The notes under the pieces are model-generated. The model was not told the DNA's origin. It saw nothing but the letters and a program-made list of their open reading frames with translations, and searched no databases. Shown one piece after another: positions 6,483 to 14,291 of a stretch of DNA of 27,226 bases (the first letter of the stretch is position 1; the number at the start of each line of letters is the position of its first letter). Position numbers and translations under genes: made by a program. This DNA is from an uncultured Eubacterium sp. (lineage in GTDB: Bacteria > Bacillota > Clostridia > Lachnospirales > Lachnospiraceae), in contig CAKRKO010000031.1 in the NCBI GenBank assembly GCA_934358495.1, forward strand, positions 1-27,226, read 5' to 3'.

Positions 6483-6680
6483 ATGACATATTCCAAGGTA
6501 AAGACATTTAACATTGATGGATGCAAAGTCAGAGTGCATTTCCCAGATCTTCCAGAAGAGGAGAGAGAGAAGCGCAAGAATGCACTGATGAAGGCGGCGG
6601 AACGCTTTTTGAAACATGCCGAACGTGTGGAAAAGAAGAAAACTGAGCAGGAGAGTATGCCAGAGGTAAAGGAAGGATAA
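6483..6680 (+). CDS. Small charged early protein, unknown
   Basis: 65 aa, very rich in Lys and Glu, with a short beta-like start (KTFNIDGCKVRVHFP) and a long charged helix (about residues 24-60). Good site AAAGGAAGGTGAGAGC before the ATG. No known domain. It precedes two small membrane proteins and may be co-translated with them. Confidence 0.7.
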   Translation: MTYSKVKTFNIDGCKVRVHFPDLPEEEREKRKNALMKAAERFLKHAERVEKKKTEQESMPEVKEG

Positions 6681-6684
6681 GACC

Positions 6685-6882
6685 ATGAACAAACTTAAAG
6701 TTGCCGGAATCATCATTGCAGCAGTGGCAGCAGTCGCATTTGGATTTCTGTATTTCCGGAAGCCACATACACTTATTGGTGCAATCTTGGCACTGATCGC
6801 CGGAGCAGTTGTTGCTTTTGGAATGATGATGGTAGCGGCAAGTGAAGAATTAAATCTGGAGGATACCAAAGATGAAAAATAA
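6685..6882 (+). CDS. Small two-helix membrane protein
   Basis: 65 aa with two hydrophobic segments, about residues 5-23 (VAGIIIAAVAAVAFGFLYF) and 30-52, separated by a short basic turn RKPHT. The C-terminal tail is acidic and cytosol-like. Begins 4 nt after the previous stop. It overlaps the next membrane gene by 11 nt, so the two are probably translationally coupled. Holin-like in size, but far from any endolysin, so no holin call is made. Confidence 0.7.
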   Translation: MNKLKVAGIIIAAVAAVAFGFLYFRKPHTLIGAILALIAGAVVAFGMMMVAASEELNLEDTKDEK

Positions 6883-7078
6883 GATTGCATTTGGAATGAC
6901 TGCCTGCGGAGTGCTTGTTGCAGGATTTGGTGCAATGGGACTCGGAACAGAAGGACAAGCCGGATTCATGCTGGCGGTGAAGATCACGGCGGTTGGTCTG
7001 GCGATTGCCGGAGCAGGAGTGATTTTGAACAAATTAAAAGAGCGTGGAACCTTCGACAATCACACGCTCTCTCACTAA
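6872..7078 (+). CDS. Small membrane protein, unknown
   Basis: 68 aa with two Gly/Ala-rich hydrophobic stretches (about residues 6-24 and 33-53) and a polar basic tail. It overlaps the preceding two-helix membrane gene, with its ribosome site GGAGGATACCAAAG inside that gene. The last codons contain a GAGCGTG/CACGCTC inverted repeat (about 7038-7069). No family recognised. Confidence 0.65.
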   Translation: MKNKIAFGMTACGVLVAGFGAMGLGTEGQAGFMLAVKITAVGLAIAGAGVILNKLKERGTFDNHTLSH

Positions 7079-7081
7079 CGG

Positions 7082-7116
7082 CATAGGTATAAAACCTATG
7101 TCTGGAGTATAGCAGA
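7082..7116 (+). other. Tandem small hairpins between early genes
   Basis: CATAGGT (7082-7088) pairs with ACCTATG (7094-7100), and TCTG/CAGA follows (7101-7116). No T tract follows, so these are more likely mRNA structures or processing sites than terminators. Confidence 0.4.
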
Positions 7117-7133
7117 CAGGAGATGAAAAGTAA

Positions 7134-7397
7134 ATGGAAAAGGCAAAATTGAAATACATCGAAGAACAGTGCAATCAGATGATTACGGGATTGTATAGGC
7201 TGAGACACATTGATAAAGGCAACGGCAGATTACAGCTTAGCCGTATCATTATGGTAAGAAGCGGAATTGAAATTATTGCTGCAGTGTTAAAACGACCGGT
7301 AAAAATCACGTGTGATAAGAACGTGTATTTAAAAGAAGTGATCTGTGATGGAGTGTGTTTCAGCCAGATGGGATTTTATCCACAAACAGGTAAATAA
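7134..7397 (+). CDS. Early phage protein, unknown
   Basis: 87 aa. The N-terminal half is helical (EEQCNQMITGLYRLRHID); the C-terminal half is predicted beta strands with two Cys residues. ATG follows ACAGGAGATGAAAAGTAA. No domain recognised. It is the last gene before the large inverted-repeat element. Confidence 0.65.
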   Translation: MEKAKLKYIEEQCNQMITGLYRLRHIDKGNGRLQLSRIIMVRSGIEIIAAVLKRPVKITCDKNVYLKEVICDGVCFSQMGFYPQTGK

Positions 7398-7406
7398 CTA
7401 AATATT

Positions 7407-7545
7407 TTCCACCGTCCTGTAGTCGGACGCTTTACAGCAACTTATTGACTACTACGACATTATAAACAGATACGTTTGTCAGAATAATTCTCCCTAATGA
7501 TTATTTTTTACATACCAGCAAGCGTTCGACTACAGGGCGGTGGAA
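7407..7545. repeat. 139-bp element with long imperfect inverted arms
   Basis: Arms of 26 nt at 7407-7432 and 7520-7545 are complementary except at two positions, both of which allow G-U pairing in the plus-strand RNA. The left arm starts TTCCACCGTCCTG and the right arm ends CAGGGCGGTGGAA. The 87-nt interior is AT-rich and holds AATAAT/ATTATT. The right arm ends directly before the ribosome site of the next small gene. It may be a structured RNA (RNase III target or control element) or a tiny mobile element; no target duplication is obvious. Confidence 0.75.
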
Positions 7546-7557
7546 GTGGGAGCAGAT

Positions 7558-7734
7558 ATGGATACAGCAATGGATTTATACGGCAGTGATTATGCAGCAC
7601 ACCACATGCAGCATGTAACACTACAGAACAGACAGGCGGAAGCCTGTAGAACAATAGAAAGCGAGAAAAAGGACTATGAATATTTTTGGAATCACAGGAC
7701 AGTATCTGGAACTTCTCCAGATGGCAGAGGATGA
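7558..7734 (+). CDS. Small hypothetical protein
   Basis: 58 aa beginning MDTAMDLYGSDYAAHH, from the ATG at 7558 with GTGGGAG 6 nt upstream; a GTG at 7540 is less likely. It ends 59 nt inside the Gp157 gene in another frame, so its last part could be non-functional. No family recognised. It sits immediately after the inverted-repeat element, whose folding could hide its start. Confidence 0.45.
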   Translation: MDTAMDLYGSDYAAHHMQHVTLQNRQAEACRTIESEKKDYEYFWNHRTVSGTSPDGRG

Positions 7735-8158
7735 AGCACTGGATCAGGACATGATCAATGACACATTGGAGAGCGTTGATTGGGAGTTTGAGGAGAAAGC
7801 CGATGCTTATGCAAAGGTAATGAACTCACTGGATGGAACAGTGGCAGCCATTGACAAAGAGATTGAGCGGCTGTCACAGCACAAAAAAAGAATTTCCAAC
7901 AACATCAAAGGAATCAAATACAATCTGGAGCGCGCAATGCAGCTTACCGGAAAGACAAAATTCAAGACAGAGCTGTTTAGTTTCAACATTCAGAAGAATC
8001 CGTCGGCGGTTGTGATCGACAATGAGGAAGATATTCCAAAAGAGTATTACATCCCGCAGGATCCGAAGCTGGATAAGACAGCGATCAAGAAGTTTTTGAA
8101 AGACAACGAAGTATCATGGGCGCATCTGCAGCAGGGTGAATCGCTGCGGATCAGATAG
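7676..8158 (+). CDS. Siphovirus Gp157-family protein
   Basis: 160 aa matching the Gp157 family (PF05565). Features are the N-terminal GQYLELLQMAEDEALDQD helix, a central coiled coil with KAD/IDKEIERLSQHKKRISNNI, and the C-terminal LFSFNIQKNPSAVVID ... IPKEYYI ... PKLDKTAIKKFLKD signature. In streptococcal phages Gp157 has been linked to phage resistance when expressed; its role here is probably in replication/recombination because it leads the P-loop ATPase and DUF669 genes. ATG follows GAGAAAAAGGACT. Confidence 0.88.
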   Translation: MNIFGITGQYLELLQMAEDEALDQDMINDTLESVDWEFEEKADAYAKVMNSLDGTVAAIDKEIERLSQHKKRISNNIKGIKYNLERAMQLTGKTKFKTELFSFNIQKNPSAVVIDNEEDIPKEYYIPQDPKLDKTAIKKFLKDNEVSWAHLQQGESLRIR

Positions 8159-8167
8159 GAGGATGTT

Positions 8168-8824
8168 ATGGCAATTCCAGTATTAATCATTGGCAGATCC
8201 GGAACAGGCAAAAGTACAAGCCTTCGGAACTGCGTAGATAACCCTGATTGGAATCTGATTAGGGTATTAAATAAGCCACTTCCATTCAAGGGAAAAATCA
8301 ATGGATGGAACACAGATAATTATCAGCAGGTCATGAAGTGCCTGATCGCATCAAAGGCAAATAACATTGTCATAGATGATGCCGGGTATCTGATCACAAA
8401 TATGTTTATGAACGGACACAGCTCAGCCGGCGGCGGAAATGGAGTGTTTACCCTGTACAACCAGATTGGGGATCATTTCTGGAATCTGATTCAGTTTATT
8501 TCTGAGAAAGTTCCAGAAAACAAAATCGTGTATGTGATGATGCATGAGGAATCCAATGATCTGGGGGAAATCAAACCGAAGACAATCGGCAGACTGCTGG
8601 ATGAAAAGGTTTGTATCGAAGGGATGTTTACTGTAGTACTCCGCTGTATTGCAGAGGGCAATAATCATCTGTTTGTGACACAGGCGGCAGACGGAGCAGT
8701 AAGCAAGTCCCCGATTGGCATGTTTAGCGACCTGACGATTGATAATGACATTTTACTGGTTGAAAAGGCAATCAGAGAATATTACGAACTTGGAGGTAAG
8801 AAAGAAGATGCTGAAACCAAATGA
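8168..8824 (+). CDS. P-loop ATPase (AAA_24/Sak4-like recombination protein)
   Basis: 218 aa. Walker A GRSGTGKS at residues 9-16; a Walker B-like strand is NNIVIDDAGYL. A second conserved strand IVYVMMHEE follows. The fold and length fit the phage ATP-binding proteins often annotated AAA_24, some of which (Sak4) act as RecA-like partners in single-strand annealing. It lies between Gp157 and DUF669, the usual setting, and overlaps DUF669 by 17 nt. Recombinase activity is inference; the NTPase fold is seen directly. Confidence 0.85.
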   Translation: MAIPVLIIGRSGTGKSTSLRNCVDNPDWNLIRVLNKPLPFKGKINGWNTDNYQQVMKCLIASKANNIVIDDAGYLITNMFMNGHSSAGGGNGVFTLYNQIGDHFWNLIQFISEKVPENKIVYVMMHEESNDLGEIKPKTIGRLLDEKVCIEGMFTVVLRCIAEGNNHLFVTQAADGAVSKSPIGMFSDLTIDNDILLVEKAIREYYELGGKKEDAETK

Positions 8825-9413
8825 TTACGATAACACACAGGCACAGGGCGAATATATCCCGGTGGAACTGGGCGGACATAAGCTGGTCATCAAGCAGGTG
8901 ACAGAGACCACTTCCAAAACAGGAAAGCCGATGATCGTTGTTTGCTTTGATTTTGCACCGGATGATGTGCAACCGGGATATTTTATGGAGCAGTTCAAAA
9001 ATGATATCCGTCCGGATAAGAAATGGCCGAATCAGGCAACACAGTACATTTTAACAGAAGATGCCGATGGCAACTGCAGCCGTTCATTCAAAACATTTAC
9101 CACTTGTGTAGAGCATTCCAATACAGGATTTGCCACAAAATGGGGTGATAACTTCGGTGCGCAGTTCAAAGGTAAAAAGATTGGCGGTGTATTTGGTGAG
9201 CAGATGGATTACTACAATGGCAGGGAAATGACAAAACGTGTGATGCGCTGGTTTGTTTCATTGGATAAGGTGGCAACTGCAGTTATTCCGGAAAAGAATG
9301 AAACACAGGCATACAAAAACCACATGAGCGGATATGCTGCAGGAGCAACACCGGCAGGTGACGGTTTTATGAACATTCCGGCAGGAATTGATGAAGAACT
9401 GCCATTCAATTAA
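8808..9413 (+). CDS. DUF669 protein, probable ssDNA-binding partner
   Basis: 201 aa from the ATG at 8808 (GGAGGTAAGAAAGAAG upstream). It matches the DUF669 phage family, with the conserved middle strands GGHKLVIKQVTE and a Trp-rich region near FATKWGDNFGAQFKG. The C-terminal tail ends DEELPFN, which resembles the acidic hydrophobic tip of bacterial SSB. No separate OB-fold SSB gene is found in the replication block, so it may fill that role (inference). Confidence 0.8.
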   Translation: MLKPNDYDNTQAQGEYIPVELGGHKLVIKQVTETTSKTGKPMIVVCFDFAPDDVQPGYFMEQFKNDIRPDKKWPNQATQYILTEDADGNCSRSFKTFTTCVEHSNTGFATKWGDNFGAQFKGKKIGGVFGEQMDYYNGREMTKRVMRWFVSLDKVATAVIPEKNETQAYKNHMSGYAAGATPAGDGFMNIPAGIDEELPFN

Positions 9414-9427
9414 GGCGGTGATCTGGC

Positions 9428-9934
9428 TTGCAGATTCAGGTAGATACCCGGGAGCATAAAAAAGAGTGGGAACGGGTTCAGAAGCAATTTGACAAAATAG
9501 AAAACATACAGTATTTCCGGTCAAAGCTGTATGTTGGTGACTACCAGTCTTTGGATAATCCGAGACTGGTAATTGACCGGAAAAAAGATTTGCAGGAGCT
9601 GTGTGGCAATGTTACACAGCAGCATGAAAGATTCAAGGCGGAGCTGATCCGGGCGATGCAGGCAGGAATACAGGTGGTTATATTGGTGGAACATGGCATT
9701 GATATCAATTGTTTGGAAGATGTCTATTTCTGGGAAAACCCAAGAAAGCACAGGATTATTTGGCGGACCATTAACGGCCAGAAGGTTAAGACGGTAATCT
9801 CAGAGCGTGCCGTTGATGGGAAGCAGCTCTACAAGAGCCTTTGCACCATTCGGGACAGATACAATGTCCGGTTTGAATTTTGTAGCAAGAAAGAAACAGG
9901 AAAAGAGATCATCAGAATCCTGAGAGGAGAATAG
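9428..9934 (+). CDS. ERCC4-type nuclease
   Basis: 168 aa starting at TTG 9428. The ERCC4/XPF nuclease core is seen as VDTRE (residues 5-9), VGDY (36-39) and IDRKKDLQEL (49-58), matching the GDx(n)ERKx3D active site with Asp50 in place of Glu; D6, D38 and D54 are the likely metal ligands. It probably cuts branched or flapped DNA during phage replication or recombination. Two nucleotides separate it from the next gene. Confidence 0.88.
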   Translation: MQIQVDTREHKKEWERVQKQFDKIENIQYFRSKLYVGDYQSLDNPRLVIDRKKDLQELCGNVTQQHERFKAELIRAMQAGIQVVILVEHGIDINCLEDVYFWENPRKHRIIWRTINGQKVKTVISERAVDGKQLYKSLCTIRDRYNVRFEFCSKKETGKEIIRILRGE

Positions 9935-9936
9935 TC

Positions 9937-10539
9937 ATGGCAAGACCCTTGAAAGAAGGGATTGACTACTTTAGCTTGGATTGCTACATGGATGACAAGA
10001 TTAAAATGATACAGGCTGAATTTGGCTTAAAAGGATTTGCGATAGTCGTCAAGCTCTGGCAGATGATCTACCGGGAGCATGGTTATTATTGTGAATGGGA
10101 TAATGATCGTGAACTTCTCTTCAAGTCTGAGGAAGGTTTGGAGAGCGGTTCTAATTTAGTAAAACAGGTGATAGATGTTTGTATCAAGAGAGACATTTTT
10201 TCAAAGGAGCTTTTCGAAAAATACCATATCCTTACATCCAGAGGAGTGCAGAAAAGGTATTTAGCCGTAACAGCCAAACGGAAGAAAGCCGAAGTGAAAA
10301 AAGAGTACTCTCTGCTTCAAGTCACCCATAAACAGGTTAATGACGGTAAAAACGCAGTTAATGACGGTAAAAACCAAGTTAATGAAGTCGATAATACACA
10401 AAGTAAAGTAAAGGAAAGTAAAGTAAATAATAGTGCTCCCGCACCTGCTCCGCCTGTTCCTCCGGAAGACGATGATGAGTGGGAAGATCCAGAAGTGTTG
10501 TATCAGAAATGGCTGGAGAAGCAGGAGAAAAAAGAATGA
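9937..10539 (+). CDS. DUF4373 (Lin1244/Lin1753-type) replication protein
   Basis: 200 aa. The N-terminal 110 residues match the DUF4373 domain, with GIDYFSLDCYMDDKIKMIQA and FGLKGFAIVVKLWQMIY. The middle and C-terminal parts are low complexity: repeated VNDGKN units, SKVKESKV, a Pro-rich linker and an acidic end. Proteins of this kind occupy the replication-initiator position in Gram-positive phages. The DNA encoding the VNDGKN repeats is a set of direct repeats that may be the origin. Its stop overlaps the next start (ATGA). Confidence 0.85.
   Translation: MARPLKEGIDYFSLDCYMDDKIKMIQAEFGLKGFAIVVKLWQMIYREHGYYCEWDNDRELLFKSEEGLESGSNLVKQVIDVCIKRDIFSKELFEKYHILTSRGVQKRYLAVTAKRKKAEVKKEYSLLQVTHKQVNDGKNAVNDGKNQVNEVDNTQSKVKESKVNNSAPAPAPPVPPEDDDEWEDPEVLYQKWLEKQEKKE
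10336..10436 (+). repeat. Iteron-like direct repeats, possible replication origin
   Basis: GTTAATGACGGTAAAAAC occurs at 10336-10353 and 10357-10374. A diverged third copy is at 10378-10395. The period is exactly 21 bp, two helical turns. An AT-rich purine tract of repeated AAAGTAAAG follows to about 10430. Iterons plus an AT-rich stretch inside an initiator-position gene is the lambda-O-type origin layout. The repeats are in frame, so the protein itself is also repetitive. Confidence 0.55.
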
Positions 10540-10712
10540 ATCGGGATCATGACCAGGAGATTGTTGGAATTAAAGCACAGATTGCCTTGTTGGAAGAATT
10601 ACAGGCAGATTGCATGGATGCAAAGCTCTGGCATATCTATATGCGGATGATTGATGATCTAAACCAGAAACTAGATGAACTGACAAGAGGTGTTGGAAAT
10701 GGGAATGTATGA
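10536..10712 (+). CDS. Small helical protein, unknown
   Basis: 58 aa beginning MNRDHDQEIVGIKAQIALL. A Leu/Ile-spaced helix suggests a coiled coil over about residues 8-50. The ATG overlaps the DUF4373 stop, and its 3' end overlaps the start of the primase-helicase gene, so all three are probably coupled. No family recognised; helicase loading would be a guess from position. Confidence 0.65.
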   Translation: MNRDHDQEIVGIKAQIALLEELQADCMDAKLWHIYMRMIDDLNQKLDELTRGVGNGNV

Positions 10713-12537
10713 ATTTAACCCAAGTGATGCGATGAGATTTGCGCGTTGGTATGGGGCAAGGGTAAGACAGGTAGGTGATGAGCTTCGCTTTGCGGAGTGT
10801 CCGTACTGCAAAGGCAGGGGGCATGATAAAGATACGTTTTCTATCAACCTCAATACAGGGCAGTTTAAGTGCCTGAGAGCCGGATGCGGAGTTACCGGCA
10901 ATATGCTGACATTATCCAGGGATTTTGATTTCAGTCTTGGAAGTGAAGTGGATGAATACTATCGCCCTAAGAGGCAGTACCGGAGCTTTAAGACACCGGC
11001 AGAACCAATCAAGCCGAAAGAGCCGGCAGTTGCTTACTTGGAATCACGCGGCATCAGTGGAGCGGTTGCAGAGCAGTACGAGATCACAACCTTGGAAAAG
11101 CAGCAGAATATCCTGGCATTCCCATTTTACGATGAAACAGGAAAGCTGAGATTTATCAAGTATCGGAAGACGGACTTCGATAAGTCAAAGGACAAAAACA
11201 AAGAGTGGTGTGAAAAAGATTGCCGACCAATCCTGTTTGGAATGAAACAGTGCAATGACAAGTTTGACCGGCTGATCATAACAGAGGGACAGCTTGACAG
11301 TCTGAGTGTGGCAACAGCTGGGATTGAGAATGCGGTATCTGTTCCAACCGGAGCAAAAGGGTTTACCTGGGTACCGTACTGCTACAACTGGGTGAGCAAG
11401 TTTGAGGAAATCATTGTCTTTGGAGATTTTGAAAAGAATCATATCACACTGCTGGAAGAGGTTGCCAGACGTTTTCCTTGTCGAATAAAGCACGTCAAGG
11501 AAGCTGACTATAGGAATTGTAAAGATGCAAATGAAATGCTCCAGAAATACGGTACAGAATGTATCAGACATGCTGTAGAAAATGCCGTATATCTTCCAGT
11601 GAATCATGTGCTGCCATTGTCAGAAGTGGAAAACGTAAACATCTACGAATTGGAAAAGGTAAAGAGCGGCATCAGCGAACTGGATAAAATGCTGTACGGT
11701 GGTCTCCCGTTTGGAATGGTCTGCGTCATAGCCGGTAAGCGTGGTGATGGAAAATCAACGCTGGCCAGTCAGATTGTTGCCCGTGTCATAGATCAGGGAT
11801 ATGCAGCGTTTACATATTCTGGGGAGCTACCGAATTACCTGTACAAGAGCTGGTTTGATTTTCAAGTAGCTGGCAGGCATCACATCATAGAGAACCAGAC
11901 AGAGTATGGAACGGTGAACCGATTCATTACAAATGCCAATCAGGAGCTGATCAATGCATGGTATCAGGAAAAGGCATTTATCTACGACAATCGGATCGTT
12001 GAAAACGATGAAAAGGAAGACCTGCTCAAAAGCATTGAGCGTTCCATCCAGCAGTACGGTGTCCGGGTGGTCCTGATCGATAACCTTATGACAGCAATGT
12101 ACATTGATGAGCAGCGTGGCAGTGATCGGTATGAACAGCAAGGACGATTTGTCAGGAATCTGACCAAGCTGGCAATCAAATACAACTGCCTGATTCTTCT
12201 GGTAGCGCATCAGAGAAAGAATGGTTATTCCACAGATATCAATGATGAGGTCAGCGGATCCGGTGATATCACGAACCTTGCAGGACTGACGATCGGGTAT
12301 AACAGGGGAAACAGTGATGAGATTGGAAAGAGCATGAGTGCGGACCAGCGCAAGTTGATTGTGGCGAAGAACCGGTTGTTTGGAAAGATCAATCTGGATG
12401 GAATCATTCTGGATTATGATGAACGGTCAAAAAGAATATATGGAGCCGGGGATGATCTGGATTATCAGTATGGATGGGACAAGTCAGATGGATTCTACAG
12501 TGCTGATGATGATTCAGATGAGTGCCCGTTTAAGTAG
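10699..12537 (+). CDS. T7 gp4-like primase-helicase
   Basis: 612 aa from ATG 10699 (AGAGGTG 6-7 nt upstream); ATG 10705 or GTG 10690 are alternatives. The zinc-binding domain has Cys34/Cys37 and Cys58/Cys63 (CPYC, CLRAGC). The Toprim primase domain has LIITEGQLDSLS (Glu196) and VFGDFE. The RecA-type DnaB-like helicase has Walker A GKRGDGKST (346-354) and Walker B VVLIDN (457-462), then LLVAHQRK. It should both prime and unwind at the replication fork. The C-terminus ends in an acidic tail. Confidence 0.93.
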   Translation: MGMYEFNPSDAMRFARWYGARVRQVGDELRFAECPYCKGRGHDKDTFSINLNTGQFKCLRAGCGVTGNMLTLSRDFDFSLGSEVDEYYRPKRQYRSFKTPAEPIKPKEPAVAYLESRGISGAVAEQYEITTLEKQQNILAFPFYDETGKLRFIKYRKTDFDKSKDKNKEWCEKDCRPILFGMKQCNDKFDRLIITEGQLDSLSVATAGIENAVSVPTGAKGFTWVPYCYNWVSKFEEIIVFGDFEKNHITLLEEVARRFPCRIKHVKEADYRNCKDANEMLQKYGTECIRHAVENAVYLPVNHVLPLSEVENVNIYELEKVKSGISELDKMLYGGLPFGMVCVIAGKRGDGKSTLASQIVARVIDQGYAAFTYSGELPNYLYKSWFDFQVAGRHHIIENQTEYGTVNRFITNANQELINAWYQEKAFIYDNRIVENDEKEDLLKSIERSIQQYGVRVVLIDNLMTAMYIDEQRGSDRYEQQGRFVRNLTKLAIKYNCLILLVAHQRKNGYSTDINDEVSGSGDITNLAGLTIGYNRGNSDEIGKSMSADQRKLIVAKNRLFGKINLDGIILDYDERSKRIYGAGDDLDYQYGWDKSDGFYSADDDSDECPFK

Positions 12538-12548
12538 GAGCAAATATT

Positions 12549-12788
12549 ATGCATGAAAAAATACAGGATGTCATGAATACGGCATGGAAGAATTATAAAG
12601 ATTACCGGAGAAGCGGAGATATGCGGCAGTATACCAAGCAGATGAGCGTATTGGTGGAAAAGTATAAAGACGATCCGCTGCTGCTACAGTTTGCTGAGAA
12701 TATGGCAATTACCTATGCGCCGGTAATCAATGCGATGGCAGAGGAGGAAAGAAATGAGCAGCAAACTAGTGAGAGAGAAAAAAAATAA
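12549..12788 (+). CDS. Small phage protein, unknown
   Basis: 79 aa, helical and highly charged. TAGGAGCAAATATT precedes the ATG. No recognised domain. It overlaps the next gene by 35 nt. Its position just after the helicase suggests a replication accessory role, but nothing more can be said. Confidence 0.65.
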   Translation: MHEKIQDVMNTAWKNYKDYRRSGDMRQYTKQMSVLVEKYKDDPLLLQFAENMAITYAPVINAMAEEERNEQQTSEREKK

Positions 12789-13359
12789 GCCACAGTATGT
12801 TTGGATGCAGAGCGAAATAGATGCAATGGTGCACCGCGAAGCTTATGACAGGCATGTTGCCGGATATGCAGTAACAATGATGCAGCATGTTTTGGAGATT
12901 GGGTTGTGGACGCTGCATGATAAGTTCGGGTTTGGTCGGAAACGATTGGAAAGGGTACAGGGAATCTTCAATGAGTACCTGAAAGAACATTACGAGAAAA
13001 AGTTAGATGTGCATGAGTTCCCGATTCTGGTACAGGCAAAAGCCGGTGCAGATGTTGGAGCAGAAGCGAAGAAGTTCTCCCAGAAGTGCCGGATGAATCT
13101 GGCAAAGATGGAGTACCCGAAAAATCCGAGAGATCTTAAGGTAAAGTTGATTACGATCACAGATGCATTATCCACAACCTATGCAATGATCTGCACGGAG
13201 TTGATTACCAGAGAGAAAATGAGCGGAACAAAGGTATGTAAGTTTCTGGAAGAATGTGCAGCGTTAATAAATGAGTACTTGGATGATGGATGGATCTGCC
13301 AGGAAGATATCAGACAGATCTTGGCAGAGGAAACAGATGTAAGGGTTGCGCTTGGATAG
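12754..13359 (+). CDS. Phage protein, unknown
   Basis: 201 aa from ATG 12754, chosen for AGGAGGAAAGAA directly upstream. Largely alpha-helical with a basic N-terminus (REKKNKPQYVW), no membrane segment and no recognised catalytic motif. The first ~65 residues (YVWMQSEIDAMVHREAYDRH) look globular and conserved-like. It lies between the helicase group and the frameshifted small gene. Confidence 0.7.
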   Translation: MSSKLVREKKNKPQYVWMQSEIDAMVHREAYDRHVAGYAVTMMQHVLEIGLWTLHDKFGFGRKRLERVQGIFNEYLKEHYEKKLDVHEFPILVQAKAGADVGAEAKKFSQKCRMNLAKMEYPKNPRDLKVKLITITDALSTTYAMICTELITREKMSGTKVCKFLEECAALINEYLDDGWICQEDIRQILAEETDVRVALG

Positions 13360-13369
13360 GAGAAAAGCA

Positions 13370-13596
13370 ATGTTTAAAGTTGGAAAAAATATAAAATCTG
13401 CAAAAGCGGAGCAATAGAACTTAAGGATAAAAGTTGGGTAAAGGCAGTAGTGGAACATGTTCCGGAACATGAGCGGTTTGTGCGCTTCCGGTTACACTTC
13501 ACAACCTGCTTCGGTGAACACACAAGCTATGTGGAATCATTCACGGTGAATGAGCTGGAGAAGATGATGAAAAGCGGAGAGATGGTGAGAGCCTAG
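13370..13596 (+). pseudogene. Small phage gene with a frameshift in an A-run
   Basis: The ATG at 13370, preceded by ATAGGAGAAAAGCA, opens a frame that stops after 15 codons (MFKVGKNIKSAKAEQ). The frame one base back continues without a stop to TAG 13594-13596 (KYKICKSGAIELKDK ... SFTVNELEKMMKSGEMVRA). Joining them at the A6 run 13384-13389 gives a plausible 75-aa protein starting MFKVGKKYKICKSG. A minus-1 slip on AAA, a missing A (mutation or sequencing error), or true loss of the gene all fit. The product is unrecognised. Confidence 0.6.
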
Positions 13597-13656
13597 AGCT
13601 TGGATAAATCTTGGATAACCTTGGATGAATTAAGACAAGGTGGAAAGGAAAAGTAA

Positions 13657-14289
13657 ATGGAAAATAATGATTTTATGGACAAACGTTTGACAAAGGATGC
13701 CGGGGAAGCGTTTTCACCTGCAAGATACAGCTTAAAAAGCGGGAATGATGCCATTATAAGCCCATACAAAACATACGAACTGTTTTTTGAAATTACCTTC
13801 ATGGTAATTCAGAAACTGGGAGCGTATGAAGATATTGGAACGCCAGATGAATGCCTGGAAGCAATGCGAACAGCCAGAGCATGCCAGGCGCAGTACCTTG
13901 ATAATATAAAGGATCCGTTGGAACCATTGAAAATTAGTAGTGCGCTAAAAAGTGAACTGTTAAAGTTACAATTTAGAAAGACAGAGAAGCCGGAAAGTAT
14001 TAGTCCGCTGGACTACACGGTTATTGCAGCACTGAAGGAAGCTCTGGAAAAGAGGTTAGGAGAAGATGAAAGTAATTGGATAGATATCAATGACAGACTT
14101 CCAGATCCGGAAGAATATGTGCTGGTGTCATTTGAGAACTTTACACTTCCGGATATCGGAAGGTATGAGATAGATAATGATGGATCCGGAGCATTTTATC
14201 CGGGAGATGATGATGCAAGTTATGCAAGATTTGGGATATTTGTCAATGCCTGGATGCCACTGCCGGAAGTATACAGGAGAGAGGAGTAA
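13657..14289 (+). CDS. DUF551-domain phage protein
   Basis: 210 aa. The C-terminal 70 residues match DUF551, with WIDINDRLPDPEEYVLVSF at the start and FVNAWMPLPEVY at the end. The N-terminal 130 residues are helical and carry VIQKLGAYEDIGTPDECLEA, typical of phage accessory proteins. GTGGAAAGGAAAAGTAA precedes the ATG. A second DUF551 gene lies at 14877. Function of DUF551 is unknown. Confidence 0.82.
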   Translation: MENNDFMDKRLTKDAGEAFSPARYSLKSGNDAIISPYKTYELFFEITFMVIQKLGAYEDIGTPDECLEAMRTARACQAQYLDNIKDPLEPLKISSALKSELLKLQFRKTEKPESISPLDYTVIAALKEALEKRLGEDESNWIDINDRLPDPEEYVLVSFENFTLPDIGRYEIDNDGSGAFYPGDDDASYARFGIFVNAWMPLPEVYRREE

Positions 14290-14291
14290 TC

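Noticed and set aside
6462..6935. 157-codon minus-strand frame opposite the small early genes
   Set aside because: Antisense to three overlapping rightward genes with good ribosome sites; low-complexity translation.
10336..10395. Short repeats that could suggest CRISPR
   Set aside because: 18-nt units with 3-nt gaps in a coding frame; no spacers. No CRISPR array seen in the window.
11185..11607. 140-codon minus-strand frame inside the primase-helicase gene
   Set aside because: Shadow of the Toprim region; no start signal.
13453..13462. GAAC-AT-GTTC palindrome as an SOS box
   Set aside because: Spacing of 2 instead of 4 and inside a coding frame with no promoter.
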